Of a DNA stretch of 64,000 nt, positions 42,871 through 51,563 are shown piece by piece. Both the position numbers and the translations under genes were made by a program. Position 1 is the stretch's first letter. Every line of letters begins with the position of its first letter. Source of the stretch: Spirochaetales bacterium (lineage in GTDB: Bacteria; Spirochaetota; Spirochaetia; Sphaerochaetales; Sphaerochaetaceae); contig JAGABZ010000001.1 of assembly GCA_017614375.1 (NCBI GenBank), positions 62,001 through 126,000 on the forward strand, read 5' to 3'. The notes under the pieces are model-generated. The model did not search any database and was not told the DNA's origin. It saw only the letters and a list, made by a program, of their open reading frames with translations.

Positions 42871-43672
42871 CCTGAGTTTTAAGCTGATCCCAGATTTCGT
42901 TCATTATATCGACGTTCCCGGCTGAGATCGCGATTCCCCGCTCGTTGCAGGTTTTCATCAAAGCATTGAAACGACGTCGTATCTTGGCCGAGCTTCGGTT
43001 TAGAGCAGTTTCAGGATGAATCTTGTAGAACCTGGCCAGGTTTACCACGGCAAATAGCAGATCTCCGATTTCCATTTCCCGTTCATCCGCAGTTTCGGCT
43101 TTACGGACTTCGGCCAGCTCTTCGGCCACCTTATCGTATACTCCGTCAACATCCTGCCAGTCGAATCCGACCTTCTGAAGCTTCTTCTGCATCTGATACG
43201 CGGTCTCCAGTACCGGAGTGCTTCTGGGAATCTTTGAGAAGAAATCCTCACCGTCATTATCCTGACGGCCCTCGACGTTCCTCTTTATGTCGTTCCACAG
43301 GTTCAGCACCTCATCCGGGTTTCCGGCGTTGACCGTGTCGGTAAACACATGAGGATGCCGGCGTACAAGTTTCTCGCAGATTGTGTTGATTGCCTGAACA
43401 GGTCTGAAATCCCCGTATTCTTCGTGAATCCGGAGAATCATGCAGATATTCTCCAGGATATCACCGATTTCCTCGGCCTGATGGTCCGCGCTGTCATCAA
43501 GCGCATCAAGATACTCATAGACCTCGCCCAGAAGCGACTCTGCGGTGGTTTTGGGAGTCTGCTCGCGGTCCCACGGGCAACCCTCAGGACTGCGGAGCAT
43601 CGTCACAATCTTGTAGAGTTCACCGATGGCCTCGGTAAATGTAGTTTTCGGTTGAAAGCTGTATTCAATCAT
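42866..43672 (-). CDS. mazG: Nucleoside triphosphate pyrophosphohydrolase MazG
   Basis: Hydrolyses (d)NTPs, including aberrant ones, to monophosphate and pyrophosphate. 268 residues with two MazG repeats. The first shows CPWDREQTPKTTAESLLGEVYEYLDA and EEIGDILENICMI; the second has VAEELAEVRKA and EMEIGDLLFAVVNLARF with the ExxE and ExxD metal ligands. The ATG overlaps the stop of the radical-SAM gene by four bases. Last gene of the dnaG-rpoD-rnpB group. Confidence 0.95.
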   Translation of the reverse strand: MIEYSFQPKTTFTEAIGELYKIVTMLRSPEGCPWDREQTPKTTAESLLGEVYEYLDALDDSADHQAEEIGDILENICMILRIHEEYGDFRPVQAINTICEKLVRRHPHVFTDTVNAGNPDEVLNLWNDIKRNVEGRQDNDGEDFFSKIPRSTPVLETAYQMQKKLQKVGFDWQDVDGVYDKVAEELAEVRKAETADEREMEIGDLLFAVVNLARFYKIHPETALNRSSAKIRRRFNALMKTCNERGIAISAGNVDIMNEIWDQLKTQE

Positions 43673-46140
43673 TTTCTGTCCAGAATCCCGTCATAAGGTG
43701 TCACATGGCTGAGGATGTCGATATCCACGGTAAGGCGGCAGATCGAGCTGCTCCCGATGACTTCAAACTTGTTCATTTCCGGGAAAACCGCCTTGAACAG
43801 GTTCTTCTCACCTCTTATTCCAACAGCATAACTACCGCCACCGGCGTATATTATTCGAATATCTCCGTCGCTGACGAAATCCTCAAGAGCCTTTTTGACA
43901 CGCTCATCTGTGATCTCATCAAACCGCAGGACGGAACCGACCATCCTGGAGGCCAGCGAGTATTTCTTTTCGTTCGGCCCGATGGAATCCAGAATCAGGC
44001 AGTCGTGCACCTCGATGCCTTCGCAGACCTGCGCGTTGAAGCGGTCAATCAGGTCCTGGGGAGTAAGACCGGAGACGTCGATTTCGGACAGAACCAGTTC
44101 GTTCTCTCCGCTGATTCCCAATGTCAGCGGATTGAGGAACTCAAGTCTGGGTTTGGGATTGAAACCCTGGGTAAAGCCGATTTTGAGCCCGGAACGCTGG
44201 AATGCCTGCTCAAAGGCTCTCATTGTGCTGATGTGTGAGAGGAAAACCGCCTTGCCGCTCTTTTTGTAGACGAAAATCACCTGACGTACATCAGGCTCCC
44301 CCGCCTGTCCGGCAACCGGTGTTTCCCCGGCAATACGGTTGATGAACTCCTGCTGTGCAAGCAAATCGGGCTCGGTGACGGCGGCGTTTTTCGAGCATGA
44401 ACCGCAGCGGTGGTTGCATTCAGGCAGACAGCGGTCGGTTAGCAGGCCCCGGGAAGCTTTTTCATACTCATCAATGAGATACTGCCTGGAGACGTTCATC
44501 GTCACGCAATCCCAGGGAAGCGGCGAACCGACTTCAAAACCGTTGAACACCGGACCGGTGAAGTCATACTGCGGCATCTCATCCATAGCCTGCTGCCACA
44601 GTTCTATTTTCAGATGCTCATCCCAGGCATCCAGCCGGGCTCCGAGCTCGTATGCGCGGCGTATGAGTCTGGCGGTGTCGGCGTTTCCGCGGCTGATTAT
44701 TCCCTCCAGATAGGACACTGATGGCTCGTGGTACGAGACTTTGATTCCGCGTATTTCCTGCTTCAGCCTGTTTTTGATGGATTTCAGGTGCTCTCGGGAC
44801 TCTTCAGGCCGCATCTGGGGAGCCCACTGGAACGGTGTATGGGCTTTCGGTATGAAGGTTCCGATGTTTATGTTCATGTTGATGTGGGTCGCCTTCCAGA
44901 TTGCGCTCAGATAATCAACAATCCCCTGTTCCTCGCTTTGGCGGTCCACAAACGGCAGCCCGACCATAAAGTAGAATTTGGCCAGTCTCCAGCCGCGGCC
45001 TATGGCTTCTTTGATGATTGTAATGACCTGCTCCACCGGCACCGACTTGTTCATCGCGTGTTGAGAGAAGGCCAGCGGGGTCTCGATGGCAAAGGTCAGG
45101 CCGCTTTTGCGGACCTCGGAAATCTGCTCTAGAATATCCAGTGAAAATGAACTGACTTTCAGCGAAGGAAGAGCGAATGAAACCTGCCTGTGGGAAAAAC
45201 TCCGGTTCAGCGCGGCAATCAGACTGTCCAGATGCGGATAGTCTCCGGAACTGAGTGAGGCCAGGGTGACTTCTCTGTAGCCGAAATCGTCGACCTGCTG
45301 CTGAACCAGGCTGAAAACCGTGTCCAAAGAGCGCTGCCGGTACGGCTTGTAGTACTGGCCGGCATGACAGAAACGGCAGCCGTTGGGACAGCCTCGCATT
45401 ATTTCAACATTCCCGTTGTCCTGTACGACCTTGAACGAGGGCACCACATAGTGACGGTATCTCTTGTCACCTTCGGTAAATGAGTTGTCGATTGCCCTTA
45501 TGGCGACACTCTGCCGGCCCTCGTACCAGAGAAACGGAAGCTCCTTGAGAGCCGAGACCCGCCCTGCCCTGTCAGGAATCCGTTTCATCACTTCGATGAT
45601 TTCATCAAAGCCGTTTTCGGATTCGCCGATGTAGATGAAATCAAAGAACGGTCCGAAGGGAAGCGGGTTGGTCGCGGCGGGACCGCCGGCGATTACGATC
45701 GGATCACCCTCCCGGCGGTCTCGGCTTTCAATGGGAATACCGCCGAGGTCGAGCATCTGGAGGATGTTCGTGGCAGCCAGTTCATAACCGACGGAGATGC
45801 CGACCATGTCGAACTGCCTGAGCGGGATGTTTTCGGCTATGGAAAAGAGGGGTATGCCCTCTTCCCTCATCACCTTCTCGAAGTCCGGCGCGACGCTGAA
45901 GGCACGGTCGCAGAATGAGCCCTCGATGCGGTTGATCTGGTCAAAGATTATCCTGACGGCATTGTTCGCCATGCCGATTTCGTAGAGGTCGGAGAAGCAC
46001 ATACAGGAGAGGATATCCGTGTCCTTCGGACGGACACGGTTGTAGTGGAACTCCGCCGCTGCGTATCTGGCCGGATTCTCGACCAGCAGGAGAGATTTCC
46101 TGATTGAGTTTAGGTCTACCCTTTCAATCCGCTTCAACAC
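43669..46140 (-). CDS. B12-binding/radical-SAM protein with DUF2344 domain (TIGR03960 + TIGR03936 type)
   Basis: 823 residues starting at GTG 46140 or the TTG next to it, with GGGAG just upstream. Order: an N-terminal B12-binding-like part (SDLYEIGMANNAVRII, GGPAATNPLPFGPFFD), the radical-SAM barrel with the cluster motif CPNGCRFC (Cys251, 255, 258), a Cys-rich patch (CLPECNHRCGSCSKN), and a C-terminal DUF2344 domain (RMAFEQAFQRSGLKIGFTQGFN-like). In many bacteria the last part is a separate gene near RNase G. The reaction is unknown. Location beside rnpB hints at RNA modification. Confidence 0.9.
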   Translation of the reverse strand: MLKRIERVDLNSIRKSLLLVENPARYAAAEFHYNRVRPKDTDILSCMCFSDLYEIGMANNAVRIIFDQINRIEGSFCDRAFSVAPDFEKVMREEGIPLFSIAENIPLRQFDMVGISVGYELAATNILQMLDLGGIPIESRDRREGDPIVIAGGPAATNPLPFGPFFDFIYIGESENGFDEIIEVMKRIPDRAGRVSALKELPFLWYEGRQSVAIRAIDNSFTEGDKRYRHYVVPSFKVVQDNGNVEIMRGCPNGCRFCHAGQYYKPYRQRSLDTVFSLVQQQVDDFGYREVTLASLSSGDYPHLDSLIAALNRSFSHRQVSFALPSLKVSSFSLDILEQISEVRKSGLTFAIETPLAFSQHAMNKSVPVEQVITIIKEAIGRGWRLAKFYFMVGLPFVDRQSEEQGIVDYLSAIWKATHINMNINIGTFIPKAHTPFQWAPQMRPEESREHLKSIKNRLKQEIRGIKVSYHEPSVSYLEGIISRGNADTARLIRRAYELGARLDAWDEHLKIELWQQAMDEMPQYDFTGPVFNGFEVGSPLPWDCVTMNVSRQYLIDEYEKASRGLLTDRCLPECNHRCGSCSKNAAVTEPDLLAQQEFINRIAGETPVAGQAGEPDVRQVIFVYKKSGKAVFLSHISTMRAFEQAFQRSGLKIGFTQGFNPKPRLEFLNPLTLGISGENELVLSEIDVSGLTPQDLIDRFNAQVCEGIEVHDCLILDSIGPNEKKYSLASRMVGSVLRFDEITDERVKKALEDFVSDGDIRIIYAGGGSYAVGIRGEKNLFKAVFPEMNKFEVIGSSSICRLTVDIDILSHVTPYDGILDRK

Positions 46141-46149
46141 CGGCTCCCT

Positions 46150-46505
46150 GAGGTATCAAACAAAACAGAGGCCTGCCATAAGCCGAGTTCTGTTTATGTA
46201 ATCATCTATCTAGGCTTCATGTCGCCATGAAGCTCGAGCGATCCACCCGCGGGGATAAGTCAGGACGTCCAACCCGCTGTCTGATCTTGCTCCGGATGAG
46301 GTTTTCAATGCGCAGTCCGTTACCGCACTGCCGGTGGGCTCTTACCCCGCCTTTTCACCCTTACCTCCGTGGAGGCGGTATGTTTTCTGTTGCACTGTCT
46401 GTAGCCTCACGGCTCCCGGGCGTTACCCGGCATCCTGTCCTGTGGAGCTCGGACTTTCCTCCGGCCGAAACCGGCGATTACTTGGCAGACCTCTGATGAT
46501 ACCTC
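46150..46505 (-). repeat. Outer inverted repeat flanking RNase P RNA
   Basis: GAGGTATC at 46150-46157 and GATACCTC at 46498-46505 are exact inverted copies lying just outside the two strands of helix P1. In a longer precursor they would pair and extend P1 after a small internal loop. Confidence 0.5.
46166..46495 (-). ncRNA. rnpB: RNase P RNA (bacterial type A-like)
   Basis: The catalytic RNA that removes 5' leaders from tRNA precursors. About 330 bases between the P1 strands CAGAGGTCTGCC (5', ending at 46495) and GGCAGGCCTCTG (3', from 46166). The universal CR-I element reads GGAGGAAAGTCCGAGC, and the 3' conserved part ACAGAACTCGGCTTAT carries the tRNA-CCA-side and P4 strand. It lies directly after the zinc-ribbon stop codon and before the radical-SAM gene, in the same direction. 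A minus-strand TATCAT at 46496-46501 may be a -10, but a start there would clip P1; processing from the dnaG-rpoD transcript is equally possible. A T-rich run follows P1. Confidence 0.95.
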
Positions 46506-47318
46506 TTAGAAATCGTCTCCGAACTCGCCTTCGGAAGCAATCGAGTACTCACTCGGAGCGGAAGGCTCGTCGTCATGCTGCTTCGGTTCGAAGGTCTGCT
46601 TCTCCGCTCCGGCAACTTCCTCATAGAAGAGAACACGGCTGCAGTACGGGCAGAAATAGACGTCGTCCTCGGACCTTACGTTGTTTACGAACTGCAGAGG
46701 CAGAGTCATATGACAGCCTTCGCAGACGGTTCCGTGAATGGCAACGATTCCCAGATTGTCCTTGTTGCGGATGATACGGGCGAACTTGAACAGCAGGGAT
46801 TCGGGAATACCTTCGCTTAAGCCGCTGATTTCGGCGTTTACGGCGTTAAGGTCCTTCTGGAGGGCGCTGATGATCTCATCGATCTTTGCCGTTTCGCTGT
46901 TGACCTCTTCGGTCTGCCTGCGCCGGACTTCTTCCTTTTCGGCGATGTCCGACTGGAGTTCTTCGATTTTCTTCTGCCTGTCGATCAGGAAGTTGCGGGT
47001 CCGCTGCTCCTCTGCCTTTGCCAGTTCGATTTCCTTCTTTACCGTGTCGTACTCGCGGGAGAGGGAAAGCTTCTCAACGGATTTCTCGAGTTCCTCACGG
47101 CGGGCCTCGGCATCGGCATTCTGGAGTTTGAGGTCCTCCATCTGCTGCTTGAGCTGGTTCTCACGGTTGCAGAGTTCCAGATAGCGCCTGTTCGTTGCTT
47201 CAAGAGCGGCCTTTTTCTCCTCAAGATCCCTGGGAACAAGTCTGATCTTGTCCTCGATTTCGTACTTCCGGGTGAAAACGCCCTGAAGCTGCTGCAGTTT
47301 TACAAATGAATCCTTCAT
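46506..47318 (-). CDS. Coiled-coil C4 zinc-ribbon protein (COG1579/DUF164)
   Basis: 270 residues. Residues 1 to about 170 form a long antiparallel coiled coil (RDLEEKKAALEATNRRYLELCNR onward). The C-terminal zinc ribbon has CEGCHMTLP and FCPYCSRVL, giving two CxxC pairs. The family is widespread, binds nucleic acid by inference and has no agreed function. GGAGAGG lies before the ATG. It sits between rpoD and rnpB; the acidic tail after the ribbon (about 35 residues) is not typical of the family core. Confidence 0.9.
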   Translation of the reverse strand: MKDSFVKLQQLQGVFTRKYEIEDKIRLVPRDLEEKKAALEATNRRYLELCNRENQLKQQMEDLKLQNADAEARREELEKSVEKLSLSREYDTVKKEIELAKAEEQRTRNFLIDRQKKIEELQSDIAEKEEVRRRQTEEVNSETAKIDEIISALQKDLNAVNAEISGLSEGIPESLLFKFARIIRNKDNLGIVAIHGTVCEGCHMTLPLQFVNNVRSEDDVYFCPYCSRVLFYEEVAGAEKQTFEPKQHDDEPSAPSEYSIASEGEFGDDF

Positions 47319-47330
47319 ATCCTCTCCATA

Positions 47331-49400
47331 TCAAATATAGTCTTTGACAATCTTGCTCCGCTTGGGATGGCGGAGTCTGCGAAGCGCCTTTGCCTCGATC
47401 TGTCTGATTCTCTCCCTGGTGACCTCGAAGTAAAGCCCGACTTCCTCCAGGGTCAGCGAATAGCCGTCCTCCAAACCGAAACGCATCTTGAGAACCTCCT
47501 GCTCTCTCTTTGGCAGGGTATCCAGCACCTCGGCCAGCTGTTCCTTCAGAAGTGCGTACGCGGTCTGGCTGGCGGGGTTCTCTGCGTCCTTGTCCTCGAT
47601 GAAATCAGCCAGAAGCGAATCCTCTTCCTCTCCCACCGGAGTCTCAAGGCTGATCGGCTCACGGGCGACATTCTTTACCATCTTGACCTTGGCCTCGGTC
47701 CAGCCGAGCTTTTCGGCGATTTCCTCGTCGGTCGGTTCGCGTCCCAGGGTCTGCATCAGCATCCTGCTCTCCCGCACCACCTTGTTGATCTGCTCGATCA
47801 TGTGGACCGGCACGCGGATTGTCCGGGCCTGGTCGCTGATGCTGCGGGTAATGGCCTGACGGATCCACCAGGTGGCGTAGGTCGAGAACTTGTAGCCCTT
47901 GCGGTACTCGAACTTCTCAACGGCCTTTATCAGTCCGATGTTGCCCTCCTGGATCAGGTCGAAGAAGTGCAGTCCGCGGTTGGTGTACTTCTTTGCAATC
48001 GAGACAACCAGACGGAGGTTGGCCTGGATGAGACGGTCCTTGGCGCTTTTGAGCATCGCCCGCCCGTTTTTGATTTCCTTGGCCTGGCGGAGAATCTCCT
48101 CGTTGCTGTCCTCGAATTCAAGCTCGATTTTCTTAAGCTCACGGACGTTGTTCTGGAACTTGGTGATGTTCGACTTGATTTCATCGCAGGTCATCCCCAG
48201 GGCGGCCTCGGCCTGTTCCTTTTTCCCTGTGGTGATAAGGTCTCTGGAAAGCTTCCGGACCTCTTTGTCCGTCGTCACTCCGAGTACCGTCTCCAGCTGT
48301 GCCCTCTCGGACTTGAGCCGGTTGATGTCCTTCTCGGCCTGAACGAACAGGTCGGTGATGTATCCGGTCTCCTCGGCCTGGAGATCTATGGCACCGAGTT
48401 TCTTGATCAGAGGAACCCTCTTTTTCTGAAGGGTTTCGTCGGAAAAGAAGTCCTCACCGGTGGAGATGCACTGCTGCTTGAGAGAGACGTAGGACTTGAG
48501 CGCAGACTGGACTTCCTTAAGCGGCTCCTTGTAGTTCTGGACGTAGCGTCTCTGCTCGGTGATGATTTCCTTTATGTCCTTGGACCCGGAATAATCGTCC
48601 TGCTCCTCGTGTTTTTCGTTGAGCTTGTGGAGAATCTCATCGAAGCACTTGATGATGATTCCGGACTGGCGGATTACTTCCTTTATGATTTCCGAGCCCT
48701 TTTCCATCTGCATGGAAAGCTCGACTTCCTGCTCGGCCGAAAGGAGATTTTCCTTTCCGATTTCCCTCAGATAGAGCCTGATCGGGTCATCCGTAATGCT
48801 GTCTATCTTGTCAGTTCCGAGCATCGAGGCGTGAGAGGCTGCGTGATGCTCCGACTCCTCCTCGATTTCCGCGGGAATGTCAATGTCGGCATGGGAATCA
48901 TCATCCATGTCGGGATAAAAACCTGAGGCACGGAAATCGTCCTTGTCGTCGAAGGCCGACTCTTCCTCGTCCTCGTCTTCCTTTTCCTCGTCAGACTCCT
49001 CCGGTCCGAATTCATCCTCCCCCAGTCCGGCCGAGTCGGAAGCATCCATACCCGAATCATCCAGACCGTCCTCGGCGTCGACGACATCGTCCTCAAAGCC
49101 CATGTCATCAGAGCCGTCATCGAGGATGCCCGCTTCCTCTTCCTCGAGCTCCGCCTCGGCTTCCTCGTCATCCGAAACCAGTTCGTCCGGATCCGGTTCG
49201 TCATCGCCGATCGCGTCAGCCTCGTCTATAAGCAGATTCCTGCCGAGCAGCTCCTGTTCAATGCTGTCGGTCTGTTCCGCCGTAAGCTCGAGTTTCTTTT
49301 CCTGAAGCAGGCTGTGAAACTCCGAAATGGTCATGGGCGCCGAATCAGCGACCAGCGCGGTGACCTGTTCCAGAATCTCCTGATATTTCTTTTCTTCCAT
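47331..49400 (-). CDS. rpoD: Primary sigma factor RpoD with long acidic insertion
   Basis: Housekeeping sigma-70. 689 residues from the ATG at 49400 with GGGAG upstream (an adjacent TTG at 49403 is rejected). Region 1.1 is followed by an unusual Asp/Glu stretch (about residues 65-155), then region 1.2 ([17 protein letters not shown]), a nonconserved region with coiled segments, region 2 ([26 protein letters not shown] and [13 protein letters not shown]), region 3 and region 4 ([20 protein letters not shown]). Regions 2.4 and 4.2 are canonical, which fits the TTGACA/TATAAT promoters found here. Follows dnaG in a macromolecular-synthesis arrangement. Confidence 0.97.
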   Translation of the reverse strand: MEEKKYQEILEQVTALVADSAPMTISEFHSLLQEKKLELTAEQTDSIEQELLGRNLLIDEADAIGDDEPDPDELVSDDEEAEAELEEEEAGILDDGSDDMGFEDDVVDAEDGLDDSGMDASDSAGLGEDEFGPEESDEEKEDEDEEESAFDDKDDFRASGFYPDMDDDSHADIDIPAEIEEESEHHAASHASMLGTDKIDSITDDPIRLYLREIGKENLLSAEQEVELSMQMEKGSEIIKEVIRQSGIIIKCFDEILHKLNEKHEEQDDYSGSKDIKEIITEQRRYVQNYKEPLKEVQSALKSYVSLKQQCISTGEDFFSDETLQKKRVPLIKKLGAIDLQAEETGYITDLFVQAEKDINRLKSERAQLETVLGVTTDKEVRKLSRDLITTGKKEQAEAALGMTCDEIKSNITKFQNNVRELKKIELEFEDSNEEILRQAKEIKNGRAMLKSAKDRLIQANLRLVVSIAKKYTNRGLHFFDLIQEGNIGLIKAVEKFEYRKGYKFSTYATWWIRQAITRSISDQARTIRVPVHMIEQINKVVRESRMLMQTLGREPTDEEIAEKLGWTEAKVKMVKNVAREPISLETPVGEEEDSLLADFIEDKDAENPASQTAYALLKEQLAEVLDTLPKREQEVLKMRFGLEDGYSLTLEEVGLYFEVTRERIRQIEAKALRRLRHPKRSKIVKDYI

Positions 49401-49409
49401 CAAGCTCCC

Positions 49410-51194
49410 TCATTGCTCGGAGGACCCTTTCTTCAGGTCCTCGATCTGCCTGTCCAGCTCCTGTATCCTCCCCAGAAGCTCCTTCTCACCCTCTTGGTCC
49501 GTGCCGCCCCCCTGACTGATCTTCAGAACTCCCAGTACGTCACTTCGGCGACGCCTGAGGTCCTTCAGTTTGATTTTTCTGATCAGTTCGCCGACATCCC
49601 GTTCAACGTTTTCCGAATCGTACAGTTCCGAGGCAAAAGCCCGGGTTACAAGCTTTCTTAGCTCCGGGTCTGCAATCATCTGCAGCAGAACCTCGTCGGA
49701 TGTGTATCCGAGACGCCGCGCGTCCTCCAGGACGGCATAGATACTCCGGGCATACCCGTTATCGAGCAACCCGATTGACAATGAACTCTTGTACTTACTG
49801 AAAAGGTCCCTCTGTTTTGCAAGCATCAGCATCAGGGACAAATCGGTGTCAATTGTAATCGTCTTTTCTTCGCCGGCATCGCTTTCCGGCCTCTTCACCG
49901 TGTCCCCGGAGTGTTCCCTTCGGTAATCTTCAAGAATCTGCTGCTCGGTTACCCCGATCCGGTCGGCAAGTTTCCTCACGTAGCCCTGCCGCTCGATCTC
50001 GGAATCCGTGGCATCTAAAAAGGGCTTCACCTCCTTGAAAATCAAATACTTCGCTTTGGGCTGGCGTATATCATAGCGTTTTAACGCCAGTTGCACAAGA
50101 TAATCGAATCCGTTCGAAGGATTTGCGCAGGCCTCGGACAGTGCCTGTTCACCCTCTTTTTCCAGCAGTTCGGATGGGTCTTTCACGCCGTTCAGGCTGA
50201 TGACGGAGCTCTCCACTCCGTTCTGCTGACAAAGAACCAACGCCTTTTGCGCGGCGCTCTGGCCGGCACCGTCCGAATCCAGCAGGAGACTGCCCTTTGA
50301 GCAATACCTGTGCAGGAGCGTCACCTGGTCGGCAGTAAAAGCCGTGCCCAACGGAGCGACAGCGTTCGACACACCGCTCTGCTGGAGGGAAACTACGTCG
50401 AAATTGCCCTCGCAGAGCACGAAAGAACCAGTTTTCTTTATCGCGTCGAGCCCCTCGAACATCCCGAAGAGCATGTTTCCCTTTTTGTACAACTCGGTTT
50501 CAGGCGTGTTGATGTACTTTGCCCTGCTGTTTCCGGACAGGTCCCGCCCGCTGAAGGCAACGAACCTGCCCTGCCAGGTCCGAATCGGGAACATCAATCT
50601 GTCGACAAACAGAGGCCACTGGGCGTTTCTGGCCGAGAACAACCCCGAACGGGCCAGAAACTCCGCGCTGTAGTGTCCCTTTGTCAGAAAACCGTAAAGC
50701 CATTTCGGGTCGGATGGCGCATATCCCAGACAGAAACGCCTGATCGAGTCTGAGGAGATTTTTCGCCACTGAAGGTATTCCCTGGCCTTTGCCGCCTGGG
50801 CCGAGTTGAGGAGAATGTAGTTGAACGTATTGGCAAGCTTCGCGTAAAGCTCCTGCAGGCTCTCCTCGAAACTCCTGCGCGCCTTTTCCGCCTCGGTCTC
50901 CTGCCTCAGTTCCACACCGGCGCGTTTGGCCAGGATGCGGACCGATTCGGAGAAGTCGACATGCTCCATCTCCATGACGAAGTCGAACATCGAGCCGCCC
51001 TTTCCGCAGCCGAAGCATTTGAAAAAGCCGCGGTCCGGGGAAACGCTGAAGGAGGGAGTTTTTTCGGTGTGGAACGGGCACAGTCCCCAGAGCCTGTCGC
51101 CCCTGCGGGTCAGAGTCACGTAATTCGATACAACGTCAGCAATTGACAACTTGTTCTTTATTTCGGTAATTGCGGACTCCGCATAGTGTGCCAT
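49410..51194 (-). CDS. dnaG: DNA primase
   Basis: Makes RNA primers for replication. 594 residues from ATG 51194 (ATG 51197 also possible). The zinc-binding domain has Cys39, His42, Cys60 and Cys63 (CPFHTEKTPSFSVSP, CFGCGKGG); the TOPRIM part has CEGNFDVVSL and LLLDSDGAGQ; the C-terminal part binds the helicase. A longer frame up to 51365 runs through tRNA-Tyr and is rejected. TATATT ends seven bases before the ATG with a strong -35, and there is no ribosome-binding site, so a leaderless mRNA is predicted. The stop lies nine bases before the rpoD start. Confidence 0.96.
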   Translation of the reverse strand: MAHYAESAITEIKNKLSIADVVSNYVTLTRRGDRLWGLCPFHTEKTPSFSVSPDRGFFKCFGCGKGGSMFDFVMEMEHVDFSESVRILAKRAGVELRQETEAEKARRSFEESLQELYAKLANTFNYILLNSAQAAKAREYLQWRKISSDSIRRFCLGYAPSDPKWLYGFLTKGHYSAEFLARSGLFSARNAQWPLFVDRLMFPIRTWQGRFVAFSGRDLSGNSRAKYINTPETELYKKGNMLFGMFEGLDAIKKTGSFVLCEGNFDVVSLQQSGVSNAVAPLGTAFTADQVTLLHRYCSKGSLLLDSDGAGQSAAQKALVLCQQNGVESSVISLNGVKDPSELLEKEGEQALSEACANPSNGFDYLVQLALKRYDIRQPKAKYLIFKEVKPFLDATDSEIERQGYVRKLADRIGVTEQQILEDYRREHSGDTVKRPESDAGEEKTITIDTDLSLMLMLAKQRDLFSKYKSSLSIGLLDNGYARSIYAVLEDARRLGYTSDEVLLQMIADPELRKLVTRAFASELYDSENVERDVGELIRKIKLKDLRRRRSDVLGVLKISQGGGTDQEGEKELLGRIQELDRQIEDLKKGSSEQ

Positions 51195-51201
51195 CATAAT
51201 A

Positions 51202-51230
51202 AATATAAGACAAAAACGGCGGTTTGTAAA
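51202..51230 (-). promoter_or_regulatory. Predicted promoter of dnaG, leaderless geometry
   Basis: Minus strand TTTACA (51225-51230), 17-base spacer, TATATT (51202-51207). The -10 ends seven bases before ATG 51194. It lies between the tRNA-Tyr terminator and dnaG. Confidence 0.65.
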
Positions 51231-51237
51231 GGTTGGC

Positions 51238-51271
51238 AAAAAAAGAAGAGGCCTTCTTTCGAAAACCTCTT
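51238..51271 (-). terminator. Terminator of tRNA-Tyr
   Basis: Minus-strand AAGAGG and CCTCTT arms (51266-51271 and 51246-51251) with a 14-base loop holding TTTCGAAA, followed by CTTTTTTT (51238-51245). Confidence 0.7.
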
Positions 51272-51275
51272 GGAG

Positions 51276-51357
51276 TGGAGAGAGAAGGATTCGGACCTTC
51301 GAAAGCTTAGCTAACAGATTTACAGTCTGCCCCCTTTGACCACTCGGGAACCTCTCC
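51276..51357 (-). tRNA. tRNA-Tyr (GTA)
   Basis: 82 bases, class II fold with a long variable arm. Acceptor GGAGAGG pairs with TCTCTCC (a G-U at the seventh pair), discriminator A. Anticodon loop CTGTAAA gives GTA at 51321-51323. The T arm is GAAGG-TCCGAAT-CCTTC. CCA is not encoded. Own promoter and terminator. Confidence 0.95.
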
Positions 51358-51370
51358 AACTGCACTACAA

Positions 51371-51399
51371 TTGATATTCGATTTTACCGATTCTGTCAA
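51371..51399 (-). promoter_or_regulatory. Promoter of tRNA-Tyr
   Basis: Minus strand perfect TTGACA (51394-51399), 17-base spacer, TATCAA (51371-51376). The start falls about seven bases before the mature tRNA. Confidence 0.7.
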
Positions 51400-51423
51400 C
51401 CACCGCCGCAATGCCTGTTATTG

Positions 51424-51453
51424 TTGACAGAAAACGTCCAAATCCGTTACAAA
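51424..51453 (+). promoter_or_regulatory. Promoter of tRNA-Thr
   Basis: Perfect TTGACA (51424-51429), 18-base spacer and TACAAA (51448-51453). The start falls about four bases before the mature tRNA. Confidence 0.65.
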
Positions 51454-51463
51454 TACAAGGCAC

Positions 51464-51537
51464 GCCACCTTAGCTCAGCTGGCCAGAGCACGTGATTTGT
51501 AATCTCGGGGTCGTCCGTTCGAATCGGACAGGTGGCT
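51464..51537 (+). tRNA. tRNA-Thr (TGT)
   Basis: 74 bases. Acceptor GCCACCT/AGGTGGC, D stem GCTC/GAGC, anticodon loop TTTGTAA with TGT at 51498-51500, five-base variable loop, T stem GTCCG/CGGAC. The anticodon stem CGTGA/TCTCG has a T-T mismatch at its middle pair. Discriminator T; CCA is not encoded. Confidence 0.94.
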
Positions 51538-51539
51538 TG

Positions 51540-51563
51540 GGGACCGTCAGGTCCCGTTTTTTT
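51540..51563 (+). terminator. Terminator of tRNA-Thr
   Basis: GGGACC (51540-51545), loop GTCA, GGTCCC (51550-51555), then G and seven T. The T-run reaches into the stop codon of the convergent DUF1015 gene. Confidence 0.85.

Noticed and set aside
47367-48926. 519-codon frame opposite rpoD
   Set aside because: A shadow frame caused by high G+C at third positions; no ribosome-binding site and no family resemblance, while rpoD is certain.
49410-51365. dnaG frame extended to 51365
   Set aside because: The extension reads through tRNA-Tyr, its terminator and the dnaG promoter; the family N-terminus begins at 51194.
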